Assembly (NCBI RefSeq): GCF_900111155.1
Contig: NZ_FOGG01000020.1
Coordinates: 32,985 to 96,984 of the forward strand
Reading direction: 5' to 3'
DNA length: 64,000 nucleotides
From: Pedobacter rhizosphaerae
Lineage (GTDB): Bacteria; Bacteroidota; Bacteroidia; Sphingobacteriales; Sphingobacteriaceae
The notes under the pieces were generated by a model. The model had not been told where the DNA came from and did no database searches. It worked only from the letters and a program-made list of their open reading frames with translations. A program made the position numbers and the translations under genes. Below are positions 27,369 to 36,052 of this stretch, piece after piece; position 1 is the first letter of the stretch, and each line of letters begins with the position of its first letter.

Positions 27369-28691
27369 ATGGCATTGGATGTAAAATGGATTGAATCCGA
27401 AATCGAGGATCAATACCTTAATGATGAAAATACCAGGCCCTGGATTATAGGGTTTTCTGGCGGGAAGGATTCCACTATGCTCTTGCAAATGGTGTGGAAT
27501 AGCTTGCTCAAAATTCCAGCTGAGCTCCGCAAACGCGATATTTACGTGGTATGTAATGATACCCTTGTCGAAAATCCAAAAATTGCGGGTTTTATTCATC
27601 AGACCTTAGATAAAATACAGATCGCTGCGGCTAAACAGGGGCTCCCCCTTACAGTGCACCAGACTACGCCGAAGTTGGAGGATACTTTTTGGGTAAATCT
27701 ATTGGGTAAAGGTTATCCTGCTCCGAATAATACTTTTAGGTGGTGTACTGACCGGCTAAAGATTAATCCAACCACTGAATTTATTCGGGCCAAGATATCA
27801 GAGGTAGGTGAGGCGATTATCTTACTGGGAACGCGCAGTGATGAGAGTTCCACGCGTGCCAGAAGTATAAATAATAATAAAATACATATAGACAGTGAAA
27901 GACTCCGCCGTCACGTTTTGCCCAATGCATTCGTGTTTGCACCAATCAAGGATGTGGAAACGCCCGAAGTCTGGACCTATTTGTTACAGGTGAATCCGCC
28001 ATGGGGTGGGTCGCACCGCAGTTTGGTTACCCTATACAACAATGCCACAGGAGGGGATTGTCCACTGGTCATCGACACGACCACCCCGAGTTGTGGAAAC
28101 AGTAGATTCGGATGCTGGGTATGTACAGTTGTGAAGAAGGACAAATCAATGGATGCCTTGATCGACAATGGTGAGGAATGGATGGAACCGCTAGCTGATT
28201 TTCGCGATCTTTTGCAAGAAAACAGAAATAACAGGGATTGGCGCCAAAAATGGGGACGTAATCAGACTGAAGAAGAGGAAGATGAAGAACGTTGGGGGCC
28301 TTACCTCCCAGAAAAAAGAGCGGAAATGCTACTTAAGCTATTACAGGCTCAAAAACAGGTGCAGCGTAGTGAACCTGATATGGTAATTATTAACTATCAG
28401 GAACTGGTAGCCATCCAGGTCACCTGGCACCGGGACTCGATCTTCAATCATAGCGTTGCGGATATTTATAATCAGGTTTATGGTACTGATCTTGCGAGAT
28501 CGGAATTCAATAATCAGGAGATCTTTGAAAAAGAAATACTCAAAGAAGTTTGCGCTGAGCAGAAGGATTTTGACCTGATTAATGAACTTTTGCAGATTCA
28601 GAAGTCCAGATATATCCTGGTCAATAATTATGGTCTCCAGCACGATATAGAGAATCATCTTGAAACCCATGCCCGTAAAAATATTCGCTAA
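27369..28691 (+). CDS. dndC: DndC, DNA phosphorothioation sulfurtransferase
   Basis: DndC activates DNA for sulfur insertion, using PAPS-reductase-like chemistry and a 4Fe-4S cluster. The 440-residue product has the PP-loop SGGKDS at 30-35 and the cysteines of the cluster region: FRWCTDRLK in the middle, then TTTPSCGNSRFGCWVCTVV. These are standard for DndC. It is the first gene of the dndCDE-parB-nuclease operon and its stop overlaps the start of dndD by one base. No dndA-like cysteine desulfurase lies in the window; a housekeeping IscS usually fills that role (known for the family). dndB is not in its usual place upstream. Confidence 0.96.
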   Translation: MALDVKWIESEIEDQYLNDENTRPWIIGFSGGKDSTMLLQMVWNSLLKIPAELRKRDIYVVCNDTLVENPKIAGFIHQTLDKIQIAAAKQGLPLTVHQTTPKLEDTFWVNLLGKGYPAPNNTFRWCTDRLKINPTTEFIRAKISEVGEAIILLGTRSDESSTRARSINNNKIHIDSERLRRHVLPNAFVFAPIKDVETPEVWTYLLQVNPPWGGSHRSLVTLYNNATGGDCPLVIDTTTPSCGNSRFGCWVCTVVKKDKSMDALIDNGEEWMEPLADFRDLLQENRNNRDWRQKWGRNQTEEEEDEERWGPYLPEKRAEMLLKLLQAQKQVQRSEPDMVIINYQELVAIQVTWHRDSIFNHSVADIYNQVYGTDLARSEFNNQEIFEKEILKEVCAEQKDFDLINELLQIQKSRYILVNNYGLQHDIENHLETHARKNIR

Positions 28692-30763
28692 TGTTTATTG
28701 AAAAAATCACTTTTAACAACTTTAGGGTCTACTATGGTGAAAATCCGGTGGTGCTCTCTAAGATAAAAGATCAACATATTAGTATCATTGCCGGGAATAA
28801 CGGCTTTGGTAAAACCTCGTTTTTGACAGGTCTGGTGTGGGGTTTGTATGGTAAGCTAATGGCCGATGTAGACCTTCGCTATCGTCAGGAGATTCATGAA
28901 TCTGGTGGATACAAACGGTATTGCGAGAAATTGATGAATAAATTTGCTGCAGGTTCGAGTGTGGAAGGATCGGAAAATGAGATCTTTAGTGTTGCGCTTG
29001 AATTTACTGACCTATTAATTCCTACAGTTCCTTGCGAGCGGGTAAGTATAGTGAGATCTTACAATGTCCGAACGCATCAGGAAAAAGTAGAGATTTTGAT
29101 TGATGGTATTGTAAACGAACTTACCAAAGGCGTTGGTCCAGAGATTTTTATAAATGATTTTATCCTGCCGAAAGAAATTGCAAAATTTTTCTTTTTCGAT
29201 GCAGAGAAAATAGTATCTCTTTCAGATATCAAAACCGCTGAAGAAAAGAAATTTCTAAGCCAGGCTTATGCTGAGGTATTGGGAATAAAAAAATATACTG
29301 ACCTGAAGATAAATTTAGAGAACGTCAGAATGCGTTTGAGAAATAAATCTGCCAACAAAAGTGACCGGGATCGGTTGGCTAAGTTGCAAAGTCAGGTTGT
29401 TCAGAATGAAAAACTGATCAGTCTGCATCAGGAAGAACTGGAAGAGAAATCTGAGATGATCCTTCAGCGCAGGCTGGCTTCTGATAAATACCAGGAGCAG
29501 TTGATCCGCGAGGGAAGCGGTATCAGTATTGAACAGTTGAAGATGTTGAAGGAATCCCAGCAGGATCTCAACGTTCAGATTGCCCAAAACAAGGTGCTTT
29601 TCAATGATATTTTAGAACTCGCGCCCTTTGCTATAGCAGCCGCCAAGGTGCTGAAGGTTAAGGAACAGTTACAAACGGAATTGAATCAAAGTGCACTTTC
29701 TCATTCCATACTTAGTGAGAAATATGAGCTGATCAAGTCTTTGCTTGAGGATAGGGCCAGTAAGATTAAATTGGACTCAGCCGCTAAGACAGAGCTGATT
29801 GGCATGATAGGAGATGCCCTTCTACCTACTGCGGTTTCTGAACAGCGCGTGCTGCTGGATTTTAGTGCTGATCAACAGAACCGGTTCTTAGCAATGTTTG
29901 ATAACTTAGGTAATTCTTTTAGTAAATATTTCAGGCAGCTCATTGCAGATCAAAAACGGCTGCAAAGCAGTTATTATCTGGTTAATCGAAAACTAAACGA
30001 TGCAGAATCCAAGGAGAAAGATTCTGTAGTCAGTGCAATTAGGCAAAAGAAGCTCACCACTGATCAACAGATACTGGAGTTGGAGGAAAATATTGTGCAG
30101 CTTCATGCTAAGATTTCCAATCTAAATAGTGAAAACCAGTCTTTTTCCCGTCAGATTTCAGAACTCGCTAAGCATGTGAAACTGGAAGCGGTGGATCAGG
30201 AAAAGGATGTATTGGCTCAGCGTACCATTGAGCAGTTAAATCAGTTTATTACCCGTCTTAAGACACAGAAAAAATCTTCGTTGGAAAAAAATATACAGCG
30301 TGAGCTAAATAGGTTGATGCATAAAAGCGATTTTGTGGGTAGGGTTGGGGTAACTATAGCTGGGGAGATTATTGATATTGATCTGTATGATCACTTTGAT
30401 CAGATTATTGATAAAGACATGTTATCCAAAGGAGAACAGCAACTTTATGCAACTGCTTTGTTGACTGCATTAATTCAGGAATCTAACATACATTTCCCTG
30501 TGTTTATTGATAGTCCGTTGCAAAAATTTGATAAACTGCATTCTAGAAATATTATCAAGGAATTCTATCCACATATTGCAGATCAGGTAGTGCTGTTTCC
30601 GCTGTTGCAGAAGGAACTTAATGAGGAGGAATATCAATGGTTGCTTCCCAATGTTGGGGCATCCTACCTAATCAATCAATCTGCTAAGTATCAATCCGGA
30701 TTTTTAACAGTACAACCCAAAGACCTTTTTTTACACCTAAATCAGCCAGTAAATGTTCAGTAG
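28691..30763 (+). CDS. dndD: DndD, SMC-like ATPase of phosphorothioation
   Basis: The 690-residue protein has an SMC/Rad50-type plan: N-terminal Walker A GNNGFGKTS at 35-43, a long coiled coil (about 210-520, with a hinge-like break near 300-400), and a C-terminal signature LSKGEQQL followed by a Walker B FPVFIDSPLQ. DndD provides ATP-driven DNA handling for sulfur insertion together with DndC and DndE. It overlaps dndC by one base and dndE by 11 bases. Length is in the usual range for DndD (about 650-700). The minus-strand frames inside it are shadows. Confidence 0.95.
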   Translation: MFIEKITFNNFRVYYGENPVVLSKIKDQHISIIAGNNGFGKTSFLTGLVWGLYGKLMADVDLRYRQEIHESGGYKRYCEKLMNKFAAGSSVEGSENEIFSVALEFTDLLIPTVPCERVSIVRSYNVRTHQEKVEILIDGIVNELTKGVGPEIFINDFILPKEIAKFFFFDAEKIVSLSDIKTAEEKKFLSQAYAEVLGIKKYTDLKINLENVRMRLRNKSANKSDRDRLAKLQSQVVQNEKLISLHQEELEEKSEMILQRRLASDKYQEQLIREGSGISIEQLKMLKESQQDLNVQIAQNKVLFNDILELAPFAIAAAKVLKVKEQLQTELNQSALSHSILSEKYELIKSLLEDRASKIKLDSAAKTELIGMIGDALLPTAVSEQRVLLDFSADQQNRFLAMFDNLGNSFSKYFRQLIADQKRLQSSYYLVNRKLNDAESKEKDSVVSAIRQKKLTTDQQILELEENIVQLHAKISNLNSENQSFSRQISELAKHVKLEAVDQEKDVLAQRTIEQLNQFITRLKTQKKSSLEKNIQRELNRLMHKSDFVGRVGVTIAGEIIDIDLYDHFDQIIDKDMLSKGEQQLYATALLTALIQESNIHFPVFIDSPLQKFDKLHSRNIIKEFYPHIADQVVLFPLLQKELNEEEYQWLLPNVGASYLINQSAKYQSGFLTVQPKDLFLHLNQPVNVQ

Positions 30764-31151
30764 TATCAAGACCTCTAAGTCTAATAAGGAATTGGTAACC
30801 AAACTGACCAATAAGTTAAATCTTGGCGCTGAAAATGTTATTGCAAGACTGGCTTACACTTATTCATTGGCGCAGGATGCTAGAATGAATTTGGATGAGA
30901 TCTTGGATTCATCAGGTAAGGAGTATAGTCTAAAGGTTCTCTTCGGAGAGTATGCAGAATATTATATAGCGCTTGTATGTGTACATTATAACATATATAA
31001 AGGAGATAAAGATGTTGCCAGATATGTTAAGATGCATATCGATCATGGTTTGGAAGCTATTTTCAATGAGGTGGAAAGCAAAAGTTCGATTTCTGGAAAC
31101 GATTTTATGGTTAACCAGGTCGAAATCGGACTGGGTTTTCTTGAACGATAA
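30753..31151 (+). CDS. dndE: DndE, DNA-binding subunit of phosphorothioation
   Basis: This is a 132-residue helical protein of the DndE family, which binds nicked DNA and completes the modification complex with DndC and DndD. Segments that fit are KLTNKLNLGAENVIARLAYTYSLA near the start and GKEYSLKVLFGEYAEYYIAL in the middle, which form the helical core. It starts within the last codons of dndD (11-base overlap), the standard order. It ends 37 bases before the ParB-like gene, which continues the same transcript. The family call rests on sequence character, size and position together. Confidence 0.9.
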   Translation: MFSSIKTSKSNKELVTKLTNKLNLGAENVIARLAYTYSLAQDARMNLDEILDSSGKEYSLKVLFGEYAEYYIALVCVHYNIYKGDKDVARYVKMHIDHGLEAIFNEVESKSSISGNDFMVNQVEIGLGFLER

Positions 31152-31188
31152 GGAAAAAAATAGCATTTTCGTACAATAATAAAGTAAC

Positions 31189-32280
31189 ATGCCAGAAGCA
31201 GCACAGTTTAGATCTATCCCTTTAGGAGAACTTTTCCTTGACCCGGTCAACCCCAGATTGCCAAAATCTATGCACAATAAAAGTGAGCAGGAGATTTTGG
31301 AGTACATGTTACTTGATGCATCACTGGTGGAATTGATGTTAGCCATTGGCACCAACGGATACTTTCCTGGAGAACAACTTTTAGTAGCACCTGAGGGAGC
31401 TGGATTTAAGGTAATTGAAGGAAATAGACGGTTGTCTGCAGTTAAACTATTAAATAATCCTGAACTCGCTACTGTTCAACGTCAAAAGATTGAGCAGGTG
31501 ATGGAAGACGTTGACCCTGCAAAAATTCCAAATGAAATTCCTTGTCTGATATTTTCAAATGAAAATGAAATTCACAACTATTTAGGATATCGTCATATTA
31601 CAGGTGTAAAGGAATGGAAGCTTCTTGAGAAAGCGAGGTATCTCTACGGTCTTAAAACCGGAAACTTCAATAGTTTGTCGATGGAGAATTCCTCCCGGGA
31701 GATTGCTAAGATGATTGGTAGCAGAACAGATTATGTTAGAAGGGTTTTGGTAGGTTTTGAAGTATATAAAAATATTGAAGATCAAGCCTTTTACCGCATA
31801 AGGGGCTTAGACGATACCAGTTTTTATTTTAATTATATCGCTGATAGTTTGAACAAAAACAACATCGTTGCCTTTCTAGGTGTTGACTTTTCCCATGAAA
31901 ATCCAGTCGAAAATTTAGAGCAGGATAACCTTAAACAATGGACTAGTTGGTTATTTGAGAAGAATAGTGAAAATGTTACCAGATTGAACGGTTCAAGCAG
32001 TAATCTAAATAAGCTGAATAGTATTCTGGGTAATGGGAATGCTACTAAGGCTTTTGTTGAAGGAATGCCTTTAGATCGGGCATTTGAATTGACAGAAGAC
32101 CTCAGTGAAATTTTTCGAAAGGCAATCACCTCAAGTCTTTCCAACTTGGAGCAGGCAGACAGTATTGTTCATCGGGTAAATGACTTTTATTCTGGCGCTG
32201 AGGAGGATTTGCTGACGATCAGAAAATTAACTACAAAAATCAAAAACTCAATGGATTCCGCTGCCGATGAAAGATTTTGA
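31189..32280 (+). CDS. ParB-like nuclease-fold protein in the dnd operon
   Basis: The 363-residue product has a ParB/Srx-type N-terminal domain: IPLGELFLDPVNPRLPKS, then GYFPGEQLLVAPEGAGFKVI and EGNRRLSAVKLL, the last being the ParB motif. A helix-turn-helix-like stretch follows near residues 165-185 (SREIAKMIGSRTDYVRRVL). ParB, DndB and DGQHR proteins share a fold family and act as CTP/ATP-using clamps, regulators or nucleases. Here the gene follows dndE after 37 bases and overlaps the next gene by 14 bases, so it takes part in the phosphorothioation operon. It may replace DndB as regulator or load a nuclease on DNA (inference). Confidence 0.8.
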   Translation: MPEAAQFRSIPLGELFLDPVNPRLPKSMHNKSEQEILEYMLLDASLVELMLAIGTNGYFPGEQLLVAPEGAGFKVIEGNRRLSAVKLLNNPELATVQRQKIEQVMEDVDPAKIPNEIPCLIFSNENEIHNYLGYRHITGVKEWKLLEKARYLYGLKTGNFNSLSMENSSREIAKMIGSRTDYVRRVLVGFEVYKNIEDQAFYRIRGLDDTSFYFNYIADSLNKNNIVAFLGVDFSHENPVENLEQDNLKQWTSWLFEKNSENVTRLNGSSSNLNKLNSILGNGNATKAFVEGMPLDRAFELTEDLSEIFRKAITSSLSNLEQADSIVHRVNDFYSGAEEDLLTIRKLTTKIKNSMDSAADERF

Positions 32281-33250
32281 TGCAAATTTGAAAAAGCAGT
32301 TCAAAGAACTTAAGGCGCTCAATCCTGATGAACCCAAACATTTGGAACATCTTTATGCTGATTTTGTTGAATTGGTTACCCTATTTGCTGCTGCTGGAAG
32401 CTTCGTCAGTACAGCGGATATTTTAGATCGTTTAAAGGATGAGGGAGCTATCGTTACCGATGATGATATGGAGGATGCGGATCAGGCAGAGGAGAATGAT
32501 AAGCAGGAGGCCTGGGTTGATGAAATTTTTAGGGTGCTTGAGCAGCGTTCCAATACTTATGGAAACGATTATCCTTTCGATTTAAGTCATAGAAGAATTA
32601 CCCTCGCAGATAAGCTTACGTTTAAAAATAAGCTTTACCTGTTCTTGTTAGCCAGTGCAAATTTGAAGATTTTTAAGGCTGTTAAATCAAGCCTGACTTC
32701 TGACTTTGAGGCTGTTTCATTTTATGCTTTGAGTAATTATCTCTCAGATAGGGCCATTGTTAAGCAATTTGGCAAACAAAGTGATTATATCGGAACAGCG
32801 CGAGAGAAAATAACAAAGTTAGCAGAAGATCTGAAGGTAGAACTTAACCAAATGGAGCTTGATAACGTTTCCGAGCAGAACAAAATGGAACGTGGGCTGG
32901 ATGTGATTGGCTGGCTGCCCTTTGAGGATGGATGTCCCAACATGATTACTATTTTGGGGCAATGTGCCTGTGGGCGTGACTGGCATTTAAAGTATCACGA
33001 TACCAAAAGATTTGAAAACTATCTATCTTTTTATAAAAAGAATCCGATCCATGCCATGTTTATTCCCTATGCACTAGTTGGCAAACAACAGGGACGTACC
33101 TTTTACCGGTCAGATGATATAGAAAAAGATACCATGCTTTTTGAACGCAAACGGATTACTGAATTATTTTCCGAGGAAGAATTTTTCAATACCTTGGAAT
33201 CAAAATCGGTCGTCGACCAATGCTTACTTTTTACTGAAGATATTGTCTGA
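32267..33250 (+). CDS. Unknown protein with candidate PD-(D/E)xK-like nuclease core
   Basis: This 327-residue protein comes last in the dndCDE operon, overlapping the ParB-like gene. Residues 1-200 are helical with an acidic stretch (TDDDMEDADQAEEND). The C-terminal third holds a strongly patterned block: GLDVIGWLPFEDG (Asp212, Asp221), then ITILGQCACGRDWHLKYHD (Gln232, Lys242). The spacing of Asp, beta strand, Gln and Lys resembles restriction-endonuclease-like folds in which Gln replaces the second acid. I infer a nuclease; the family is not one I can name. Its coupling to a ParB-like protein and to DNA sulfur modification suggests a second restriction arm beside DptFGH. A convergent gene follows at 33374. 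Confidence 0.6.
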   Translation: MKDFDANLKKQFKELKALNPDEPKHLEHLYADFVELVTLFAAAGSFVSTADILDRLKDEGAIVTDDDMEDADQAEENDKQEAWVDEIFRVLEQRSNTYGNDYPFDLSHRRITLADKLTFKNKLYLFLLASANLKIFKAVKSSLTSDFEAVSFYALSNYLSDRAIVKQFGKQSDYIGTAREKITKLAEDLKVELNQMELDNVSEQNKMERGLDVIGWLPFEDGCPNMITILGQCACGRDWHLKYHDTKRFENYLSFYKKNPIHAMFIPYALVGKQQGRTFYRSDDIEKDTMLFERKRITELFSEEEFFNTLESKSVVDQCLLFTEDIV

Positions 33251-33373
33251 ACGTTTATTTTTTTAAGGCGGTCACAAAGATCCAATCAGTGATGGATCCG
33301 ATTTAATATTTTGTTTTTTCAGGTCGGTCTGATACACTATCATTTGAAAAGTGGTTTGGGATCTTAACCTGTT
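33251..33373. other. Convergent gap at the right end of the dnd block
   Basis: Two convergent genes end here. GATCC and GGATC near 33282-33301 could form only a weak hairpin. The right copy of the 17-base repeat (33314-33330) lies inside. Confidence 0.4.
33314..33330. repeat. 17-base near-direct repeat, right copy
   Basis: TTTTTTCAGGTCGGTCT matches 18550-18566 with one mismatch. It sits between the last dnd-operon gene and the convergent STAND gene. See the left copy for caveats. Confidence 0.3.
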
Positions 33374-35926
33374 TTACTTTTCGTTACCTTCATTGGCTCC
33401 AAAGTCAAAACTCAATTGATTTGGATCGACGAACCCTGGAACTTCCTGTTCTTCACTATCTTCATCTTCAGGTAAGCAAAAATGCTTCAAGTCATTGAGT
33501 ATTGCGGCAAGAGAATGCGCAACAGGAAAATGGGCAAGTTTGAGGATAATGGGAGTTAAAAGTTCTTTTTGGGAATAGTATTCCTCGGTTAGTTCTTCGC
33601 ATGGTTCAGCATCGGTCAGCCAGCCTGGGCACATATCTCCGTAATATCGTGTCCAAAGAGACTCTAGAACGATTGATACACCTCCTTCCAATATTTCAAG
33701 CTTTTCAGTCGCATTGGTTTTCATCTTTCTGTGCAACAGATGAAACTCTTCCAAAAAATACGTAGGGCAGGAATATGCCAAGATCAGTGCTGCCCGCCTG
33801 GCGATCCTTGGATTTTGATGTTGAATTAGTTTGTGAAACAGTAATACATCTAAACTGGTACCATCTTCATATCCATCATAGCTGATAATATCTTCTCCAT
33901 AATATTGGACAGTATAGGAGTCGCGAATGCCAATTTCCTCGATCGTTTCATCAACGTCCAATAATATGGTGATCCATAAGATATATTGCTCAGGTGCGGT
34001 TGTGCGATCTAAACATTGCAGGATGGAGAAAACAACCGAAGGTACGGGATATTCGTTATTGTCTTTAAAATCAATGGACGGAAGATTTTTCATTAGAAAA
34101 TCGGCTATCCAACTGTGATCAAACTGCGTTCCTAATGTATTTAAGTTAAAAATTGCTTTCGCCAGTATGTTTAAAAGTGGTGTTGTATCTCCAGTAAAAA
34201 CAGGCAGCCGCGAAAACAATCGTTTTAAGATATCGACATTTTCTTCCAAACTTAGAAACCAGATCAATGCACTGTAAAGTGGTTCAATGATGATCGATAG
34301 GGCTATTTCCTCGTCGATTTCTTCATCTGTAGTTTTCCTTAAAACAACATTCCATTTTTTGCATACCATTGAAATTACGTAGTCCAATTCATGGGTATAG
34401 TAAAAGTCGATTAATAAATCGCATTCTGTCTGATAAAACACTAAAATGGCAGAATCAATCCATGGACGATACTGGTTAGTGCTTGAATAACGCTCGGAGA
34501 TTTCTGCTAAAGAAAAGGAACGACCATGTTTTATAATGCAGTTGCCAAAAAATCTAAGGTCGGAAAACAACCTGATTTCATCGATTCCCTGTCTTTCAGC
34601 TTTTGCCAAAATACTGTTCCTAACAAGTTCCAAAGCATTAATGCTGCCAGGAATGGTTTTGCCCGAGAATTCTTCACAAGCCAGACGCAGATAAAACGGA
34701 TCCTGCAATAAAGGGTTGTTTGGGATTTGCACATTGTAGCATTCGGAGTATTTGGATTTTGCAAGTTTGCTTTCTTGTGCACTGAATTTTCCAATTTGAA
34801 CAAGACCTAAATTATCGGTATTGATCAGTGGTTTATGCTTTAGATGGCCGATATCTTTAAGTCTGATCCCTGCACTTTCTCCGATATGCCCAAGATTGTT
34901 GTGCTGGTCTTTGAGCAAATCACCAAGTGAAAACGAGGTTGCACTCAAGACAAGTTGTATTCCGCTCATATTGAGTTTTTTGCATTCGTCGTTGATCATA
35001 AAAGGATCATTGGATAGCTCGTTCCAACCATCTATAACGATAATTAATTTTTTCTTTAGTGCTTTCGTTGTGTCATTAAGCTTTTGTAACCAGTGCAGAT
35101 CGTTAACTGAGGTATGCATTAACCAGCTCAGGTCCTTTCTGATTTCTTGAATGAGACCGTTTTTTAAGCTGACCGCCGGATAGAAGAGACAGGGTGTTCC
35201 TTCACTAATCAGCTGTTCTACGAAATTACACACAAACGAAGTTTTTCCTTGCTGGGGTGGCCCCAAAATGAGAATGACTTCGAATTGTTTATCGCCAGGT
35301 TTTGGGTTCAGCTTTTCATTAAGTGCCTTTGAGAGGTTTTCTCTGGGCACGTAAAGCTGCGGGATGTACTTTTTGCCGCCGAAAAGATCATCACCTTTTA
35401 AAAGATCCATATGATAGTTGACCTGACCTTCGCAGAAGGTTAACAGATTGTCTACAGATAAACAGATTAGATATCTAAGGGCTTCTATCCGCGCAGCCAA
35501 AGCATCTCCACTTGGTACAAATCCATTTACAATATATGGATGACTGGAAGGAATAGCTTCATCTGATATTAACTGTTCTGTGATCGAATCATAGATTTCG
35601 GTTTGGTGGCCATTGGTTAGGATGGTAAAAGGGGCCATACCATTGGTAAGTAGTCTGGCATAGGATAATGCCTGGGCTTTGTCATCCTCACTGAGCGGAT
35701 GAGAAGGTTTTTTAACCTCAATAATGAAAAGATTCTGACCGGTGTCATTGGTGACCAAAAAATCAGCTCGTGGATGGTGAATTTTTTTTAATCCCCGTCC
35801 GATTCTAATGGTAAAAGTATGTTCGATCTTGATATTTTCCAGCGTCAGCCCACAGTCCTTTAGCCACTGGAAAACTATTTTGGATCTTAGATCTTCTTCG
35901 CTTGAGAGTACGTTATTTAAATTCAT
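33374..35926 (-). CDS. HsdR-N-like nuclease fused to NACHT/STAND ATPase
   Basis: The first 170 residues of this 850-residue protein match the nuclease domain of type I restriction R subunits: Asp55 (HPRADFLVTN), then FIIEVKKP with Glu70 and Lys72, a complete PD-ExK core. A NACHT/STAND-type ATPase follows: Walker A GPPQQGKTS near 222-230 and Walker B LIIVIDGWNEL with Asp299. The C-terminal 350 residues are helical repeats, the likely ligand sensor. Nuclease-STAND proteins (Avs and bNACHT type) recognise phage proteins and cut DNA in the cytoplasm. It is a single-gene unit, divergent from the zinc-ribbon gene at 36053 and convergent with the dnd operon. The trigger is unknown. Confidence 0.87.
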   Translation of the reverse strand: MNLNNVLSSEEDLRSKIVFQWLKDCGLTLENIKIEHTFTIRIGRGLKKIHHPRADFLVTNDTGQNLFIIEVKKPSHPLSEDDKAQALSYARLLTNGMAPFTILTNGHQTEIYDSITEQLISDEAIPSSHPYIVNGFVPSGDALAARIEALRYLICLSVDNLLTFCEGQVNYHMDLLKGDDLFGGKKYIPQLYVPRENLSKALNEKLNPKPGDKQFEVILILGPPQQGKTSFVCNFVEQLISEGTPCLFYPAVSLKNGLIQEIRKDLSWLMHTSVNDLHWLQKLNDTTKALKKKLIIVIDGWNELSNDPFMINDECKKLNMSGIQLVLSATSFSLGDLLKDQHNNLGHIGESAGIRLKDIGHLKHKPLINTDNLGLVQIGKFSAQESKLAKSKYSECYNVQIPNNPLLQDPFYLRLACEEFSGKTIPGSINALELVRNSILAKAERQGIDEIRLFSDLRFFGNCIIKHGRSFSLAEISERYSSTNQYRPWIDSAILVFYQTECDLLIDFYYTHELDYVISMVCKKWNVVLRKTTDEEIDEEIALSIIIEPLYSALIWFLSLEENVDILKRLFSRLPVFTGDTTPLLNILAKAIFNLNTLGTQFDHSWIADFLMKNLPSIDFKDNNEYPVPSVVFSILQCLDRTTAPEQYILWITILLDVDETIEEIGIRDSYTVQYYGEDIISYDGYEDGTSLDVLLFHKLIQHQNPRIARRAALILAYSCPTYFLEEFHLLHRKMKTNATEKLEILEGGVSIVLESLWTRYYGDMCPGWLTDAEPCEELTEEYYSQKELLTPIILKLAHFPVAHSLAAILNDLKHFCLPEDEDSEEQEVPGFVDPNQLSFDFGANEGNEK

Positions 35927-36052
35927 TTTTTATCGCGTAGCCTAAAATAATGTTTTCTGCTGCTATAATACAAATAGTTTACAATTATCGCCATTTTGAG
36001 CCAACAGCTTTATAACGGTGTATATTGGGAAAAAACATTTTTCCAATACCGC

